From the NCBI GenBank assembly GCA_037447605.1, contig CM074811.1, positions 1,261,027-1,325,026 of the forward strand: a stretch of 64,000 nt of DNA, given 5' to 3'. Both the position numbers and the translations under genes were made by a program. The notes below the pieces were generated by a model. It saw nothing but the letters and a program-made list of their open reading frames with translations. It was not told the origin of the DNA and ran no database searches. Positions 1 through 15,674 of this stretch are shown piece after piece. The stretch's first letter is position 1. Each line of letters begins with the position of its first letter. This stretch comes from Zygnema circumcarinatum. Its lineage: Eukaryota; Streptophyta; Zygnematophyceae; Zygnematales; Zygnemataceae.

Positions 1-39
1 CCCCTTCCTCTCCCTCTCCCTCTCCCTCTCCCCCGGCAG

Positions 40-363
40 GTCGTTCGAGGCGTAAAGGTGCTCGACACGCTGCGCGGCGTCTCCATAGAGTTCCTCCTTC
101 GTACGTTCAACCTTGCCGGATTCGACCTTTTGAAGATCGACATTGAGGGCAGCGAGAAGGAGCTCCTTGCCTCGAGTCTGAAGGTCCCCCTCCGTTGGCT
201 TGACTCCGCCAAGATGGCCATGTTCGAAGTTCACGAAGACATGCGCCGCGGGTCCAAGGAGGCGGTCTCCTCCGCCTTCAGGCAGCGACCGGAGTGGTAT
301 TGGGCTCAGCGCTGGGGGGAGTATCACATCTACAAGAGGAGGGGCTGGGACAAGAGGGCGTAA
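40..363 (+). CDS. FkbM-family methyltransferase, terminal exon (partial)
   Basis: The 3'-terminal exon of a gene whose upstream exons lie outside the window. It opens after a pyrimidine-rich acceptor (ccccggcag at 31-39) in phase 0 and runs to TAA at 361-363. The peptide carries DLLKIDIEGSEKE, the typical FkbM/Methyltransf_21 signature (hydrophobic strand, then D-x-E-G-x-E), followed by a strand ending in FEVHED. Family members are SAM-dependent O-methyltransferases, often acting on sugars or small molecules; the substrate here cannot be told. The C-terminus is short after the signature, as is usual in the family. No ATG in this exon is credible as a start. Family call is good; function within the family is open. 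Confidence 0.75.
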   Translation, partial: VVRGVKVLDTLRGVSIEFLLRTFNLAGFDLLKIDIEGSEKELLASSLKVPLRWLDSAKMAMFEVHEDMRRGSKEAVSSAFRQRPEWYWAQRWGEYHIYKRRGWDKRA

Positions 364-1882
364 TGGGTACGAGTCCCGCATTTATTTGGGAGCAAGGGGG
401 AGTGGTTGAGGGGAAGGGGGAAGGGGGGGGTACAAGTGGTGTGATCTCTAAGCAGGTGTAGGGATGGGTTCAAGAAGTTTACATGGACTGGCAGGGTTAG
501 GGTACGTCTGGCAAATGTCTGGCAGTACTGGAGAGCCCTTCGATTAGTTATTCCTTCATTTTCAATCATTGTTAAATTGGCACCAGGAAAGACTGTGATG
601 GTGTTTATTTTTTTTACGCTGCAAATGAGACACGATAAGTTAGACGAGGTGTAGTAGGACGTGGTTGCAGACCTAAGTGAAGGCCTTAGTTTCATTGGGG
701 GTTATCAAACTTGTCACCACCTTGCAGTGGAGACTGAGCATGACAGGTCGAAACCTAACTCCCCCGAGGATTGAAACTGTTTCCCGTAACGCTATAAAAA
801 AAAAAAAAAATCTAGTCTGATGCCCATCTAGCAATGAAGTTGGAATCAGCGCTGGACAGAATTGGAAATTGCAAATTAAGGGACAAGCAGATAAGTCCAC
901 ATGCAATGCAGCGTATCTGATTTCGTACTATTAATGTTCTGTAAAACGACAATTCCAGAATGGTAAAATGGTTCCAACATGGTGTAAAAAAACATGACAC
1001 GTCGCCCCCCCCAAGTCATATTGTTTACATGTGCACTGTAGAGCCCCCTCCACCTCCCCTAAACCCAGTTGCGGAAAGGTATTGTCTTCTTCGCACAGTC
1101 GGAGGATTACAATAGCAGGTGCCTTCGGCACTGCTAAAAGCCTCTGTTGTTTCCCCTAAAGTTTTCAGCTCGTTTGGAGCAAGCCATCCTAACTGTTTTT
1201 CTGGCACAACTTGAGCGAGATGTTCTGGGCCTTCCTTAAATGGTACGCAGCATTGTTTAGGACCGGCGTGCCGCCACATTGTGCGGATTTCCCCCATGTC
1301 AACACCCACAGAAGGTCCTGCATACATAGTGAGGCACGCTGTGCAACACTCCTTATTTTGGTTCAAATAGCCCCTCCCTCCCTCCCCTGTCCATACAGTC
1401 CTTTTCCTTTTCAAACCACGCCAGTCAGTCGTGTCAATCTGTGGCTTCAAATGAAGTGCTTCTCCGTTCACTCTCCACTTTTGAATAGTCCTCATCGCCC
1501 TCACACTCCGCCTTCATTCCATTCGCCCTTCTGAACTACCAACGTGCACAGGCTGCCACGTGGCCAGACATGCTTTCCCTTCAGCCAGTTCTGGTTTACA
1601 AAAGGAAACCACAAACAGGCAGGCATTCATCAGTCCCAACAAAAGGCCTCCGTCATGTGCTCAATGTTTCTTGAAGGCTTTTGTGCACCCACAAAGCCTC
1701 ATACTTAATCTACAGCATCTCTCCAAAACAGGATTTCAAACATGAGGTATGAGCAACCTTCTCTACACATTGAGAGCATAGTCGAAGGAATTGACAGCTG
1801 AAAAAACCTGAACTTTAGAAACTAACTTTCAATAATAAACCTGAACTTTAGAAACTAACTTTCAATAAAGTTGCAGCATACT
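364..1882. other. Intergenic region between two converging genes
   Basis: Holds the 3' flank of the FkbM-type gene and the 3' flank of the METTL4-like gene, which point at each other. The open frames here are short, lack family resemblance and have no convincing splice partners. A 33-bp tandem duplication at 1804-1869 is the only structure seen. Confidence 0.6.
1804..1869. repeat. 33-bp tandem duplication
   Basis: Two adjacent copies, 1804-1836 and 1837-1869, identical except at the last base. Each contains aactttagaaactaactttc. It lies just beyond the stop of the METTL4-like gene, in the likely 3' UTR, and adds AATAA-type sites there. Confidence 0.9.
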
Positions 1883-6426
<4,544 letters not shown>

Positions 6427-6905
6427 GGCCCGCACGTGGTCAGATACCGTTCATCTCATTTCATTCTACCCTTTTTTTTTTTTTTCAGCTCGGTTTCCGG
6501 TGTAGCGTGGTTCCGGTTGCAAGCCCAGCTTAGGATATGCAAATGCAATTTTTTTTCTTCCTCGAACCCACAGTAATGATGTACCTTATGCAAGCCATCC
6601 TTATTACTGTCTGTATTACTGGCTCGCAAAATCGCCCCTCTCTCTGTCTGCATCACGCGGTTTCTCATACCATCAAAACAACCCTCAGGAGCCATGCATA
6701 GCACGTGGGCTATGGGACTGAGGCCAAGTGACGAGTCACATTGCCCAACCACCAGACGCACCACCAGACAGTCAATTCCGACAGTTCGCTCCACGAAAGC
6801 CAAGATTGCCATCGATTGAAAGAGCAGTCCACGGTTGGCATTTGTGGTGGCATTTGCCCCAATTCTACATCTACCTCCTGTGGGAGGGGCAAGACGAGCC
6901 CAGGG
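6427..6905. other. Upstream region of METTL4-like gene / 3' flank of GT47 gene
   Basis: Short head-to-tail gap between two minus-strand genes. It should hold the METTL4-like promoter and the GT47 3' UTR. Only a T homopolymer near 6471-6485 stands out. Confidence 0.5.
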
Positions 6906-9900
6906 TCAACTGCCATTAGTAGCTTGATTGGAGCTAAAGACCGTTTCGTTCATTGCAACAGGCGGCACTAATTCTTCCTCTTCAACAAAGGCGTTTGCCA
7001 GCTCCGGTGGGCCTGCAAGGAAAGGTTCGTCCTTCGCCTGTTCTGGATTCTCACGATTTAATAGTACAGCTTTGATCGACCTTTCGGAGATCTGCAGAAC
7101 TGCGCAAAAGAACCGCAACAACCATTTCTTATTAGAGAAGACGGTGAGAGAATCAAGCAGCCCCATAAGGGTCTTCAAGGGTTTGGCATCTGCTGGACCA
7201 CAAAGTTCAACAAAACAGAATGACTAAACGACTAATGATGTTCCAAATGTAAGAGCTGAGGGAGTGCAGTTTGTCTGTACCTACACCCAAGGATATATCA
7301 AAGGCATCGTCCCCATCCAAAGGCCCTGGTTTCTTTCTCCCACGTGACATTTTTAGGGCCACGTCAGGTGCCCTATTTTCCACCCGAAGCCAACCGGCTT
7401 TAGATTCAATCTCACGCGGCTGTTTGCTGATTTTCATTTGACTGGCCGAAACAGAGTAGCCGTTGTACCCACGGTACTTCCGCCATGGAACAGAATACAA
7501 CACACGAAAGATGTACTTCCTCATGTTCCTCCTCAGATACTGCTTGCGCCTTCGTGAAATTTTAGCGAGAAACTTCACCACCGAGCCACGGCGAAACTGC
7601 TTTCTTTTAACTTTAATGGACACCTCGTCCATCTTCGGAATGTGCCAGAAATACTGATTGTGAGCACTGGATAACGTCCCCATTTCATAGACCCAACAGA
7701 AAACAATACGAACAATAATCAGCACAGTAGGCCTCTAAGAGCTTCCGCGTACCCCTCCCACCCCACCTCCTTTCTCTCCCCCCTTCCCAGCACCTCTTTC
7801 CCCCTCCTCCCCTCCCCTCTCTCTGTACTGACTAGCCCTCCCTCCCATCTGCCCCATCTGGGCATCGGCAGCGAGAATGGACCTGCCATTGTGAAAGAAG
7901 ACAGGGATGCATCCTGCAAGCATTGCGTCAAAGATGGACCGCCGTGTCATTCGGTCCCCTGGAGGCTGCAGACAAAACTGCGAGCGATGAAAGAGGCTCA
8001 TCACCACCTCCGGGAGGTCGCAGAGATTGTATGTGTTCATGTTCCCGGGGCCAAATCCGTCTGCATCTGCCTTAGACTTCCGGGTCACACAGTTCAGCAT
8101 AGCGCATACTCTGGAGGAGGAGCACTGCCTCATTAGAACTGTGCGAGTGCGGGCCATGGTGCCACGCTTTGGACTCGCAGCCATGGCCACAAAAATGTCG
8201 CGTTGTCGGCCTCGAGATATCCAGCCCTGAGAGTGAAAGCAGCGAGCGTAGAAAGGACATAAGGTTTTGAAGGATGGGAGCTTGCTTGTGGTGCCGGACA
8301 AGGACTATTATGTGATGTGAGACCGATCCTCATTGGTTTATCTGAAAACAGAAAAGGTTGGTTTTAGGTTTTGTTTCGGTTGGTGTGAAAGAGACAATGT
8401 CACCTTTTGAGCTTCAAGTTCCTGAAGAGTGGATGGATGAAATGAAGTTGGATACGGGATAGCCACGTCTGATTCCTTTCCAATCTGACTCCTCTCTGGT
8501 GAAAGCGTGATCACCCTATTCAATTCAGGGTGCTCAATGACCTGCGAGGAAGTTTTTTCCAAGGTAGTTTCAGCAGACCAAAGGACATGTCGACAGGACC
8601 ACAGAAATGGAATTTGCGATGTAGATAAGAGTCGAAATAGTTCTTCAGGAGTACGTAATGAGGAAACACTGATCGCACTGTAGAAGATGAGATGAAGAGA
8701 TTGTCACTGTGAATGGATGATAAATATCTGTGACACTGAGGTAGCCTACAATAACCAAGCATGTACAAACGAGATAGAGGGCCCAATCTTCATCGAATTT
8801 CCGTTTTGAGCACAACTCAAAAGTAAGACATAAGCAGGGCAACGAAAAAAACTTGCACTGATTGGCAAATGGCTAAGTTAAGACACGATATCCATACACT
8901 GAGTATATTGTATTTGACAATAATGCACTCTTGCCAGAGAAGAAAAGGCAGTATGAAAGAAAGATGCCTCCTTCGAGTTCAACGGAAAAGTGATCGAATA
9001 ATCCGAGTTACACTTTTTTCTCAAGAGCAAATCATCGCAGTACAGACACCAACGTACAAGACGGTCCCGCACTCCGGGTAAGGTATTCAGGCATTTGTCA
9101 TACCAATCGGTTGACTATGGAATTGCGCCAACACTTCGAGGAGGGCTGGCTGAGCACAATGAAGTGATCTGCCCCATTGTAGCGCTTCAGGAATGGCTGC
9201 TTATTGAGCTCCTCCAAAAGGTCTTCCACCATTGTCTTCACAGTTTCATTACCCTGCAGCTGCACACGAAGTCCAGGATCCATGCTTGCGAAGAACGGGA
9301 TATAGAAAGCGAGCGCCTGTTTAGCGTTCACTGCACTGCCACAGTAGCACACCAACCTCCCTCTCAGCCACCTCTGACATCCCTTAAGTGAGCTATGAAG
9401 GCAATTCCCTTGTTTCGAGAGCAAAACGATGGACTTGCCATGACAAACAAGAACAAGAAATTCGGGACCTGCTTCATCACTTTGGATCTCATAAAACGCA
9501 GCAAAACATACTCACCCTTCTCTTGCCATTACGGTAAAGTTCATCTCAAAAACATAAACAATTATGACCAAACCAACTAAATGCTGCCAAACAAAACATC
9601 CTTGGCAGTAGAATTTCCGTATATAGAAGCACAATGTGACTTGAGGCAGCATTTACCCATCATACCCCCTGAAGGTCCACGGTGTTTATTCCCCTCAGGT
9701 GAGGAGCATGCTAACAACTGGCCAAGCCCAAACTTCACTCAGAAACGATCAAATGCAGAGCCATTGTAATACCCCTTGTCGAATCATGTACGCACTCATC
9801 ATTTCTCCGCTTTTGCTGATTTAGCCGGAGTCTCCTAGGCGTTAAGGAAACGTTGACAGCACCATCGTCAATCCTACTCGTAGCAAACGACTCAATCCAG

Positions 9901-10748
9901 GAACATTTGGTTATTCAAACTAATCCAATTCCACTTACGCTGAAACGGGTAGCTTTCTCCGCCCACAGGCAAAAGCCGAGCATTCTATACGAACAACTTG
10001 ACAATAACAACATAGAAATAGTTGTTAGGCAAAGACAATGCCATCCGCCGGACACGTACCAGTCCTGCAAGGATAATCTTGGAAGCGCTCGTAGAAATAC
10101 TGTTCCAAGGAGGAGTCCGAAGTCTGGTACCACCCCGTTCCCACGCCTATGGCCGGGCCGCCCCTACTGAAGCCGTAGTCACTTTCAGGACCGAGGCCGC
10201 GGTTGTCATACCGCTGACAGGGGGACTTGCCCTTGTCCTTGTCGAGCCACGAGCACTCCTTGAGGAGAGCAACGTTGAAACGTGGGGACAGGTCATACAT
10301 GTAGATCCACTTGCCCTGGACATGCAAAAAAATCCTGATGATAAGGGAGAATTGCATGAACGGGAGAAGGTTCAAACATGGCAATGGTATTGTTTTCGGT
10401 CCTTGTATTGAATGTAAGAAGTAGACGACTAGCAGGGCGCCTGAAGCGGTTAAGAGATTGGAGAAGCTGGCACTTTGTACTCCGTTAAAGCAAGGAAAAA
10501 ATCCACAATAGAATACAAATTGGTTGCGCAAATGTTGCGTGATGAAAAAGGCGCACCTTGCAGTCGTACGAGCTACCAAAAATGCCCAGTGATGCTATAG
10601 CGTCTCCATCGTAGAGACCAAAAAACAGGAACGGGAAAGCGCAGAGAAAGAGAGCTCCTATGCAGAACCTCAGGCGCCATGACCGCAGTCTTGAAGCTCC
10701 CTTCTGTCGGCCGCTACTATTCCGCGCTCTTTCCTTCTCCACATCCAT
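6906..10748 (-). CDS. MUR3-like exostosin-family (GT47) glycosyltransferase
   Basis: Golgi type II glycosyltransferase; plant MUR3/KATAMARI1 relatives add galactose to xyloglucan. Exons (- strand): 10557-10748, 10060-10315, 9104-9330, 8404-8541, 7883-8226, 7281-7666, 6906-7189. The N-terminus is basic, with one membrane anchor at about residues 27-46. Exostosin blocks follow in order: GKWIYMYDLSPRFN, an NRGLGP segment, FYIPFFASMDPGLRV, IPYPTSFHP, then FCLQPPGDRMTRRSIFDAML with AGCIPVFFHNGSA and YFWHIP. Between exons 3 and 4 the family normally has about 20 more residues; a 45-nt microexon at 8771-8815 (phase 0/0) could supply part. The last exon gives an unusual extension of about 95 residues after the family's normal end. 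Substrate is inferred only. The start shares a 485-bp upstream region with the divergent methyltransferase gene. Confidence 0.85.
8771..8815 (-). other. Candidate microexon of the GT47 gene
   Basis: A 45-nt in-phase segment between a pyrimidine-rich ...cttttgag acceptor and a weak gtttgt donor. It encodes KRKFDEDWALYL, which resembles the D-E-x-D-W-x-x-x-L stretch that MUR3 proteins have at this point. The donor is weak, so this is tentative. Confidence 0.35.
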
Positions 10749-11233
10749 AGGCCCTCCACCGCTTATACACTCGCCTTTTCTTTTCCCACCCCTTCTCCCC
10801 CTATCCTCTCTCTGTCTCTCTCTCCTCCTTCCATTCTGCCGCTCAGAAAGCTCACGCCCTCATGGCCCATGGCAGTGCCGGACCGCCTGCAGCCATGGCC
10901 TGCTGCTTCCCGGTAGTGGTCTCAATCCAATCAAGGGCTTGCCAATCGTTGGCATTGCGCTTTGGGTTTTAGTTCGAAAACAGTATTTCAGAACTCACGC
11001 TTGTTATTTATTAGGCACGATTCCATGTACGTTTTCTTGCCTACTGTTTGGCTTCCAACTGCGAACTTGGAAAAAAAAGTAAAGCATTTTCCAATGGCGA
11101 CACGCCACGTATGCACTATTGATACACGTGGTGGATTCCCATTCGCCATTACTATGCTCGTCTGGAGTTCGCAGTGGAGGCTCCAAGAAGAGAGGCCATC
11201 GGGAGGGGAGTGTAGGGCCAGCTCGGGGCCGCC
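10749..11233. promoter_or_regulatory. Divergent upstream region of GT47 and methyltransferase genes
   Basis: 485 bp between two head-to-head ATGs. It contains pyrimidine-rich DNA near the GT47 start (10762-10842) and GC-rich DNA near the methyltransferase start. No TATA box was picked out with confidence; a bidirectional promoter is inferred from spacing only. Confidence 0.45.
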
Positions 11234-13704
11234 ATGGCGGGGGCGGAGAGGCGCGGGGAGGAGGGCGAGAGGCAGCGCAGGGCCTCCTTTCTCCCGGAGA
11301 AAAACGCGGAATATCTCCTTCCGCACTACTGGTAAGCTGCCTCTCTCGTCTGGGCGGCTTCGCCACGCGCTTTTTAAGATTATTGGAATTGCGCAGAAAG
11401 TTTGAATATCTCGTAGTGGTCGGAGACTATGCAGGACGGACATTCTCTGTTGACTTTTTTTGAGTTTTTTTTTGTTACTGCTATTGGCATTGTTCAAGCT
11501 TGTCGTTGGCCAATTTTGGTTCAAAACTTTTGAGTCAATTTTGAGGTGGTGGTACACTCATGCTCTGCTTTGCGCAAGTTCCGCTCAGGAATCAGGCGTT
11601 AATAGTAGTCCCTTTTTTATATATATAGTGACATAGAAGTGGACATTAACACCTTTGGTTTTTTTCACACGCATTTGCATTCATCTGCCTCTGAAAAGCA
11701 TCTTATTTGCCTCGTCACAGGGATGAGCGGTTCAAGGAGGAAGATGACTACGATTGGTTTAAAAAGTATGAGGACTTTCGACACCTCTTACTTCGCCATG
11801 TACATGCGGACAATAGGGTGTGTCACAGCGCACCTGTCCTGGAGTCTGAATCTTCGACATGCTAAGTACCATTGTTGAGGCTCAGTAAGATAGGCTTACA
11901 TGCCTGTAACACCTCAAAGACGGTTCAAGAAAATGGGAGGGCGAGCTGTTTGCAGGTGTTGGTTGTGGGCTGCGGAAACTCAGGGCTGAGTGAGGACCTT
12001 TATCGGGATGGTGTGAGGAAGATCACCAGCACTGACCTCTCATCAGTGGTTGTGGATCGGATGCGCACTCGATGTCTCACCAACGGGTGTGAGGGCATAC
12101 GCTGGGAAGTGGCAGACATGCTGCAACTGCCCTATCAAGCAGCCTCCTACGATGTTGTGATTGAGAAGGGCGCCATGGTAGGTCAGCAGCTCGTGTAACT
12201 GTGCTTCCTCTGCGCAAATTTAGCTGCATTGCAGGAGCAGTCGCACCGAGGGAAATAGTCTCAGCATTACTATAATTTGGGCCACTCTTCAACTTGTGAG
12301 ACTGACAGAGAAGTTGAGCTCTGTCTTTGCAGGATGTGCTATTTGTAGATAACGAATCCCCATGGAACCCATCTGAAGCAGTTCAACAGCGGGTGCAGGC
12401 CATGCTGGGAGAGGTTCATCGAGTTCTCACTGATAAGGGCCTCTTCATATCCGTCACTTTTGGCCAGGTGCGAGAAACACAGGGGTTCTCGCTCATCCCA
12501 TTGGCGCTTATCAATAATGTCCTGCAACGGGTATCACGAAATCTTGCATCTGCAGGATGCCTTGTTCAACTAAATGATTGCATATGACAGGAAGAAAGCT
12601 TGATGTGCATGAAACAGGCGTATTTCTTGCATACACGATGTGATCATAGCTTTTGCGAATTTTGGGGGCTGGATAAGTTGCCTCGTGTCTATATTCCATC
12701 ACTCGGCAACTTCTGGATGTTGGATTACAGTCGTAACTGATGAAATTGCCGCATTTGTCGTTGGATGGATGCAGCCTCACTTCCGGCGACCATTGTTTGA
12801 ACGGGCGAGTTTCACATGGAGCATGAAGGTGAAGAGAGCATGCATGCAAGGTCTCCTGTTTCCAATACAGCGTCTGAGTTCTCTCAGTTCGTGTGCGGAG
12901 ATTCTCTGAAGTTAGAATCGCGTTCATGTTTGGGCAAGTACTCGCCATCTGGAATGGCTTCCATCAGATGTTTCCCAGAAGCAAGTTGGCAAAATGAATA
13001 GTCTCTTTGTTGGAGTGAGAGTGCTCCTTCGAGCGAGCAGCAACGGTGAGGAATAGCTCAATTTGGAGGGTGAACTCCCTCTGAGGCTAAGTTCTTGCCC
13101 TCACGCAATATTGGCAGGAAGGGAGGAAGGGAGGAACTGAAACATATAGTGATGGGGAGCAGATCGAAAAGAAGCTTTAGATTAACGAAAGAGATTTTCA
13201 TTGGTAGTGCTTGGATCTTGTGTACGTGTTGTAATGCACTGCTTTGATCATTTCAGTGAAGGGAAATGTAAACCAGCTTTTGTTCATGTGCAGTATGAAA
13301 CGTTTGGTGAAAGCTTCCACTACTTCTTCTACACTCTTTACAAGGTGAGCTCTTGTCTGCTTCTCTCAGATACGCAGGCCTTTGCTTGCCAATGGTAAAC
13401 CTATAGCTGTTGGGGAGAGGGGGAGGGGGAGGGAAGAAGGCAGCTGTGCTAAGCAGCATTGCTTTGAACGTGTCAATTTTCAGAAATGCTCCCTCGTCGT
13501 GTTCTATTATCTCTTCCTCCCTCTTTTCATTGGCAACTACCTTTGATACGTGAAATTGGCTGACAGGGCACTGCAAGGCAGCTGGAGCCATCTGAAGTCA
13601 CGAGAGCGGCGGAAGAAACCACGAGTGCTGCAGACATGGAGCATGAGGACATGGACCATGAAGATTATTTGTTAAGAAATTGCTTTCTCCATGATGCTGG
13701 CTGA
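11234..13704 (+). CDS. EEF1A lysine methyltransferase-like (EEF1AKMT4/METTL13-N type) SAM methyltransferase
   Basis: Class I SAM-dependent methyltransferase of the group that methylates lysines of elongation factor 1A. Exons: 11234-11331, 11721-11817, 11956-12177, 12333-12467, 12776-12829, 13294-13344, 13567-13704; every junction keeps phase, giving 264 residues. Blocks in order: FLPEKNAEYLLPHYWDERF, DYDWFKKYEDFRHLL, SAM motif I VLVVGCGNSGLSEDLY (from about residue 66), TDLSSVVVDRM, DMLQLPYQAASYDVVIEKGA, MDVLF (across the exon 3/4 junction) and PHFRRPLFERASFTWSM, ending near YETFGESFHYFFYTLYK. The length fits the single-domain EEF1AKMT4 class rather than two-domain METTL13. The start has a good context (gccgccATGG). 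The C-terminal exon is acidic and Met/His-rich with no clear domain. The EEF1A substrate is inferred from family. Confidence 0.88.
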
Positions 13705-14371
13705 AGCGCTCACACACATCTCGAGTTCCGTTTTGAAGCAATATCAAACCCTAAATCAAGGCTGGTGAAATGGCAAGAATAGATCCTTGAGTGACCTTGA
13801 GTAATACTGAGCCGTTCCTTGTCGTAAAAAATAAAAAATTCTAGCTGAAGGCTTTCTGCAGTCCTCCCCGCTCTAAATAAGGCGGCCTACGTGGCGCCTA
13901 CGTGGCAAATGAGGACTCATTTTGCTCGGTTCCCCAGAACGTTGACCGAAAATGAAAATTGGTCTAATCGCGCGCCGACTTTGTGACCGTGTGAACTCGA
14001 TTTTGTACGGCGCTTCGCCGGCCGGGCCCTACCGCCGGCACCGGCAAGCTCCTGGCCGGCGATGGCGATACGCCGGCGATGTTTTGGCGATATTTACACG
14101 AATGACGGAAACGACAAGCGATGCCCCGCGACGGACCTGCGCCGACGTGGAACGGCCCACCAATCATGCGCCCCCACCGACACGGGTCGCCGCCACGTGA
14201 CAGCGCGCGGCTGCGCCCGGCCGCCCGGCGGTCGCGGGGCGCCGACCGACCGACCGACCGACCGACCGCCCGACCGACGGATGTCCGCGCGGGCCGCAGT
14301 GAGCACCTACAAGAGGCGGCGGGCGGCGGCGGAGAAGGGCAGGGAGGCGGAGAGGAGGCGGAGAGGGGGCG
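13705..14371. other. Intergenic, GC-rich, with CCGGCCGG-type motifs
   Basis: 3' flank of the methyltransferase gene, then GC-rich DNA with repeated gccggc/ccggccgg words (14013-14085). Base composition shifts sharply from about 13960 on, as in the accessory region that follows. No gene is supported. Confidence 0.5.
14243..14279. repeat. (GACC)n microsatellite
   Basis: A run of gacc/gaccg units immediately upstream of the secreted-protein ORF. Confidence 0.85.
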
Positions 14372-15043
14372 ATGGCGGCGATGGCAACCATGGCAATGGC
14401 AATGGCAATGGCGGTTCTGGCTCTGGGCCTGGCCATGGCCCCTCGCGGCGATGCAGGAATGGCTCCTCCCTGGAGATCTTCATCACCTTCGCCTTGCGAA
14501 AGCATTTGTCCCTCAGACCCACAAGAGTTTTGCGATTTTTTCTTCGCCGGCCATGAGAAGGAGGTCCCCACATTTCATTTGGTTGACAGTGCGAGCAGTG
14601 GCGAGTCGAAACCTCTCAGTCCCGGCCTCCGTACATCGAAAGTCGGTGGAGAGGCCAGGGTGAAGGTGGAAGTCGATGAGTCCGGGAAAGGCGAGTTCAA
14701 TGGCTGCCCTCGTACCGACGAGTCTCCAGGAAATCAGTTTTATCTCAACGGGGAGGACGCCACTCTGAGGGCTCGCACTTATCAGAACGACCGCGGCGTC
14801 GATTTCTTCATCAATCGTTGCATTGTTCTCCCTGTTGAGGCGTTCTCCGTAGTCTACAACGGAAATGGGCCGTACAATGTGCCTCCCGACACAGACGGCA
14901 TGTTTCCATCGTCACGCCGCTGTGTTGATGACGTGGCATTGACCATCATTTCCAGATGTGTGTGCTTGCCGTTCAGTCTCGAGTCGGGAGTTTGGCAGAT
15001 GACAATCAGCCCCAATTTGCGGCCTCTTTTAAAACCCTGCTAG
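14372..15043 (+). CDS. Hypothetical secreted cysteine-containing protein (single exon)
   Basis: Uninterrupted 223-codon frame from ATG to TAG. The first 29 residues form a strong signal-peptide-like segment built from repeated Met-Ala (ATGGC) units, then VLALGLAMA and a likely cleavage site near GDAG. The mature part has about ten cysteines (CESIC near the start; CVC and a terminal C near the end) and a central FYLNGEDATLRARTYQND stretch. I recognise no family. It sits between CCGGCC-rich DNA and two fold-back transposons, with no intron and no homologous neighbour. It could be a lineage-specific secreted protein, a transposon-carried frame or a chance frame in GC-rich DNA. The signal peptide and length argue mildly for a real gene. 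Confidence 0.4.
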   Translation: MAAMATMAMAMAMAVLALGLAMAPRGDAGMAPPWRSSSPSPCESICPSDPQEFCDFFFAGHEKEVPTFHLVDSASSGESKPLSPGLRTSKVGGEARVKVEVDESGKGEFNGCPRTDESPGNQFYLNGEDATLRARTYQNDRGVDFFINRCIVLPVEAFSVVYNGNGPYNVPPDTDGMFPSSRRCVDDVALTIISRCVCLPFSLESGVWQMTISPNLRPLLKPC

Positions 15044-15666
15044 CGCGAGCGGTTACTACTGGCCGGTTGCTGACGTGTCGTTTCCGGGGGAGGTATTCGC
15101 ACATAGGACAAAAGAAGGGGACGGATACGGAATTCTGAGACAGCCAATCAGGGGCTGTGCCGTCTCGGCTTCGTGCCACGTAAGCGACTTCATGTACGGA
15201 CAGCAAGTGTCCGTACAGGATCGGTCGCGCGGGCGGACAAACCGGCGGAACTTGCCGGCCGGCCCGCTCGTCGCCGGGAGTTCACAAGTGCGAAAAACTA
15301 TCTTCAGGAAACTTTTCTAGGGGAAGGAAAAAAACGAGCGCCTAAAAATTTCGAGAATTTGGAAACTCTCATTTGGACACTTGTGCGAAATGCGAAGCAA
15401 AAAAACATATTTTGGGCAGATATAAACTTTCCCATCTTTTTTTCTCTTACGAAAGCTTCCACACGAGCCTTGCCTTGGCTCGCCGGCGGTGCCGGCCAAT
15501 CCCGCCGGCCGACATGCCGCCGACAATGCCGCCGGCCGGCGCGCTTGGGTGATCGCAGATCCTGTCCGTACAGCCAGTCCTCCCTCTGACGCGTGCCTCG
15601 AGGCGTCGCCGCGTCACCCCCCGAACCTTCCCCTGCTAATGAAAAAAACTTCCGTACATGTAGTAA
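15044..15666. other. Accessory intergenic DNA with short palindromic motifs
   Basis: Contains GTCCGTACA/TGTACGGAC words in both orientations (near 15193-15220 and 15564-15577) and CCGGCCGG clusters (15480-15545). These may be the ends of another decayed inverted-repeat element, but the arms do not match well enough to define one. Confidence 0.4.
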
Positions 15667-15674
15667 AAAAACAA

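Noticed and set aside
7735-7882. Read-through of GT47 exon 5 into the intron
   Set aside because: The conserved FFHNG|SAHNQYFWHIP join requires splicing at 7883; the read-through peptide is not conserved.
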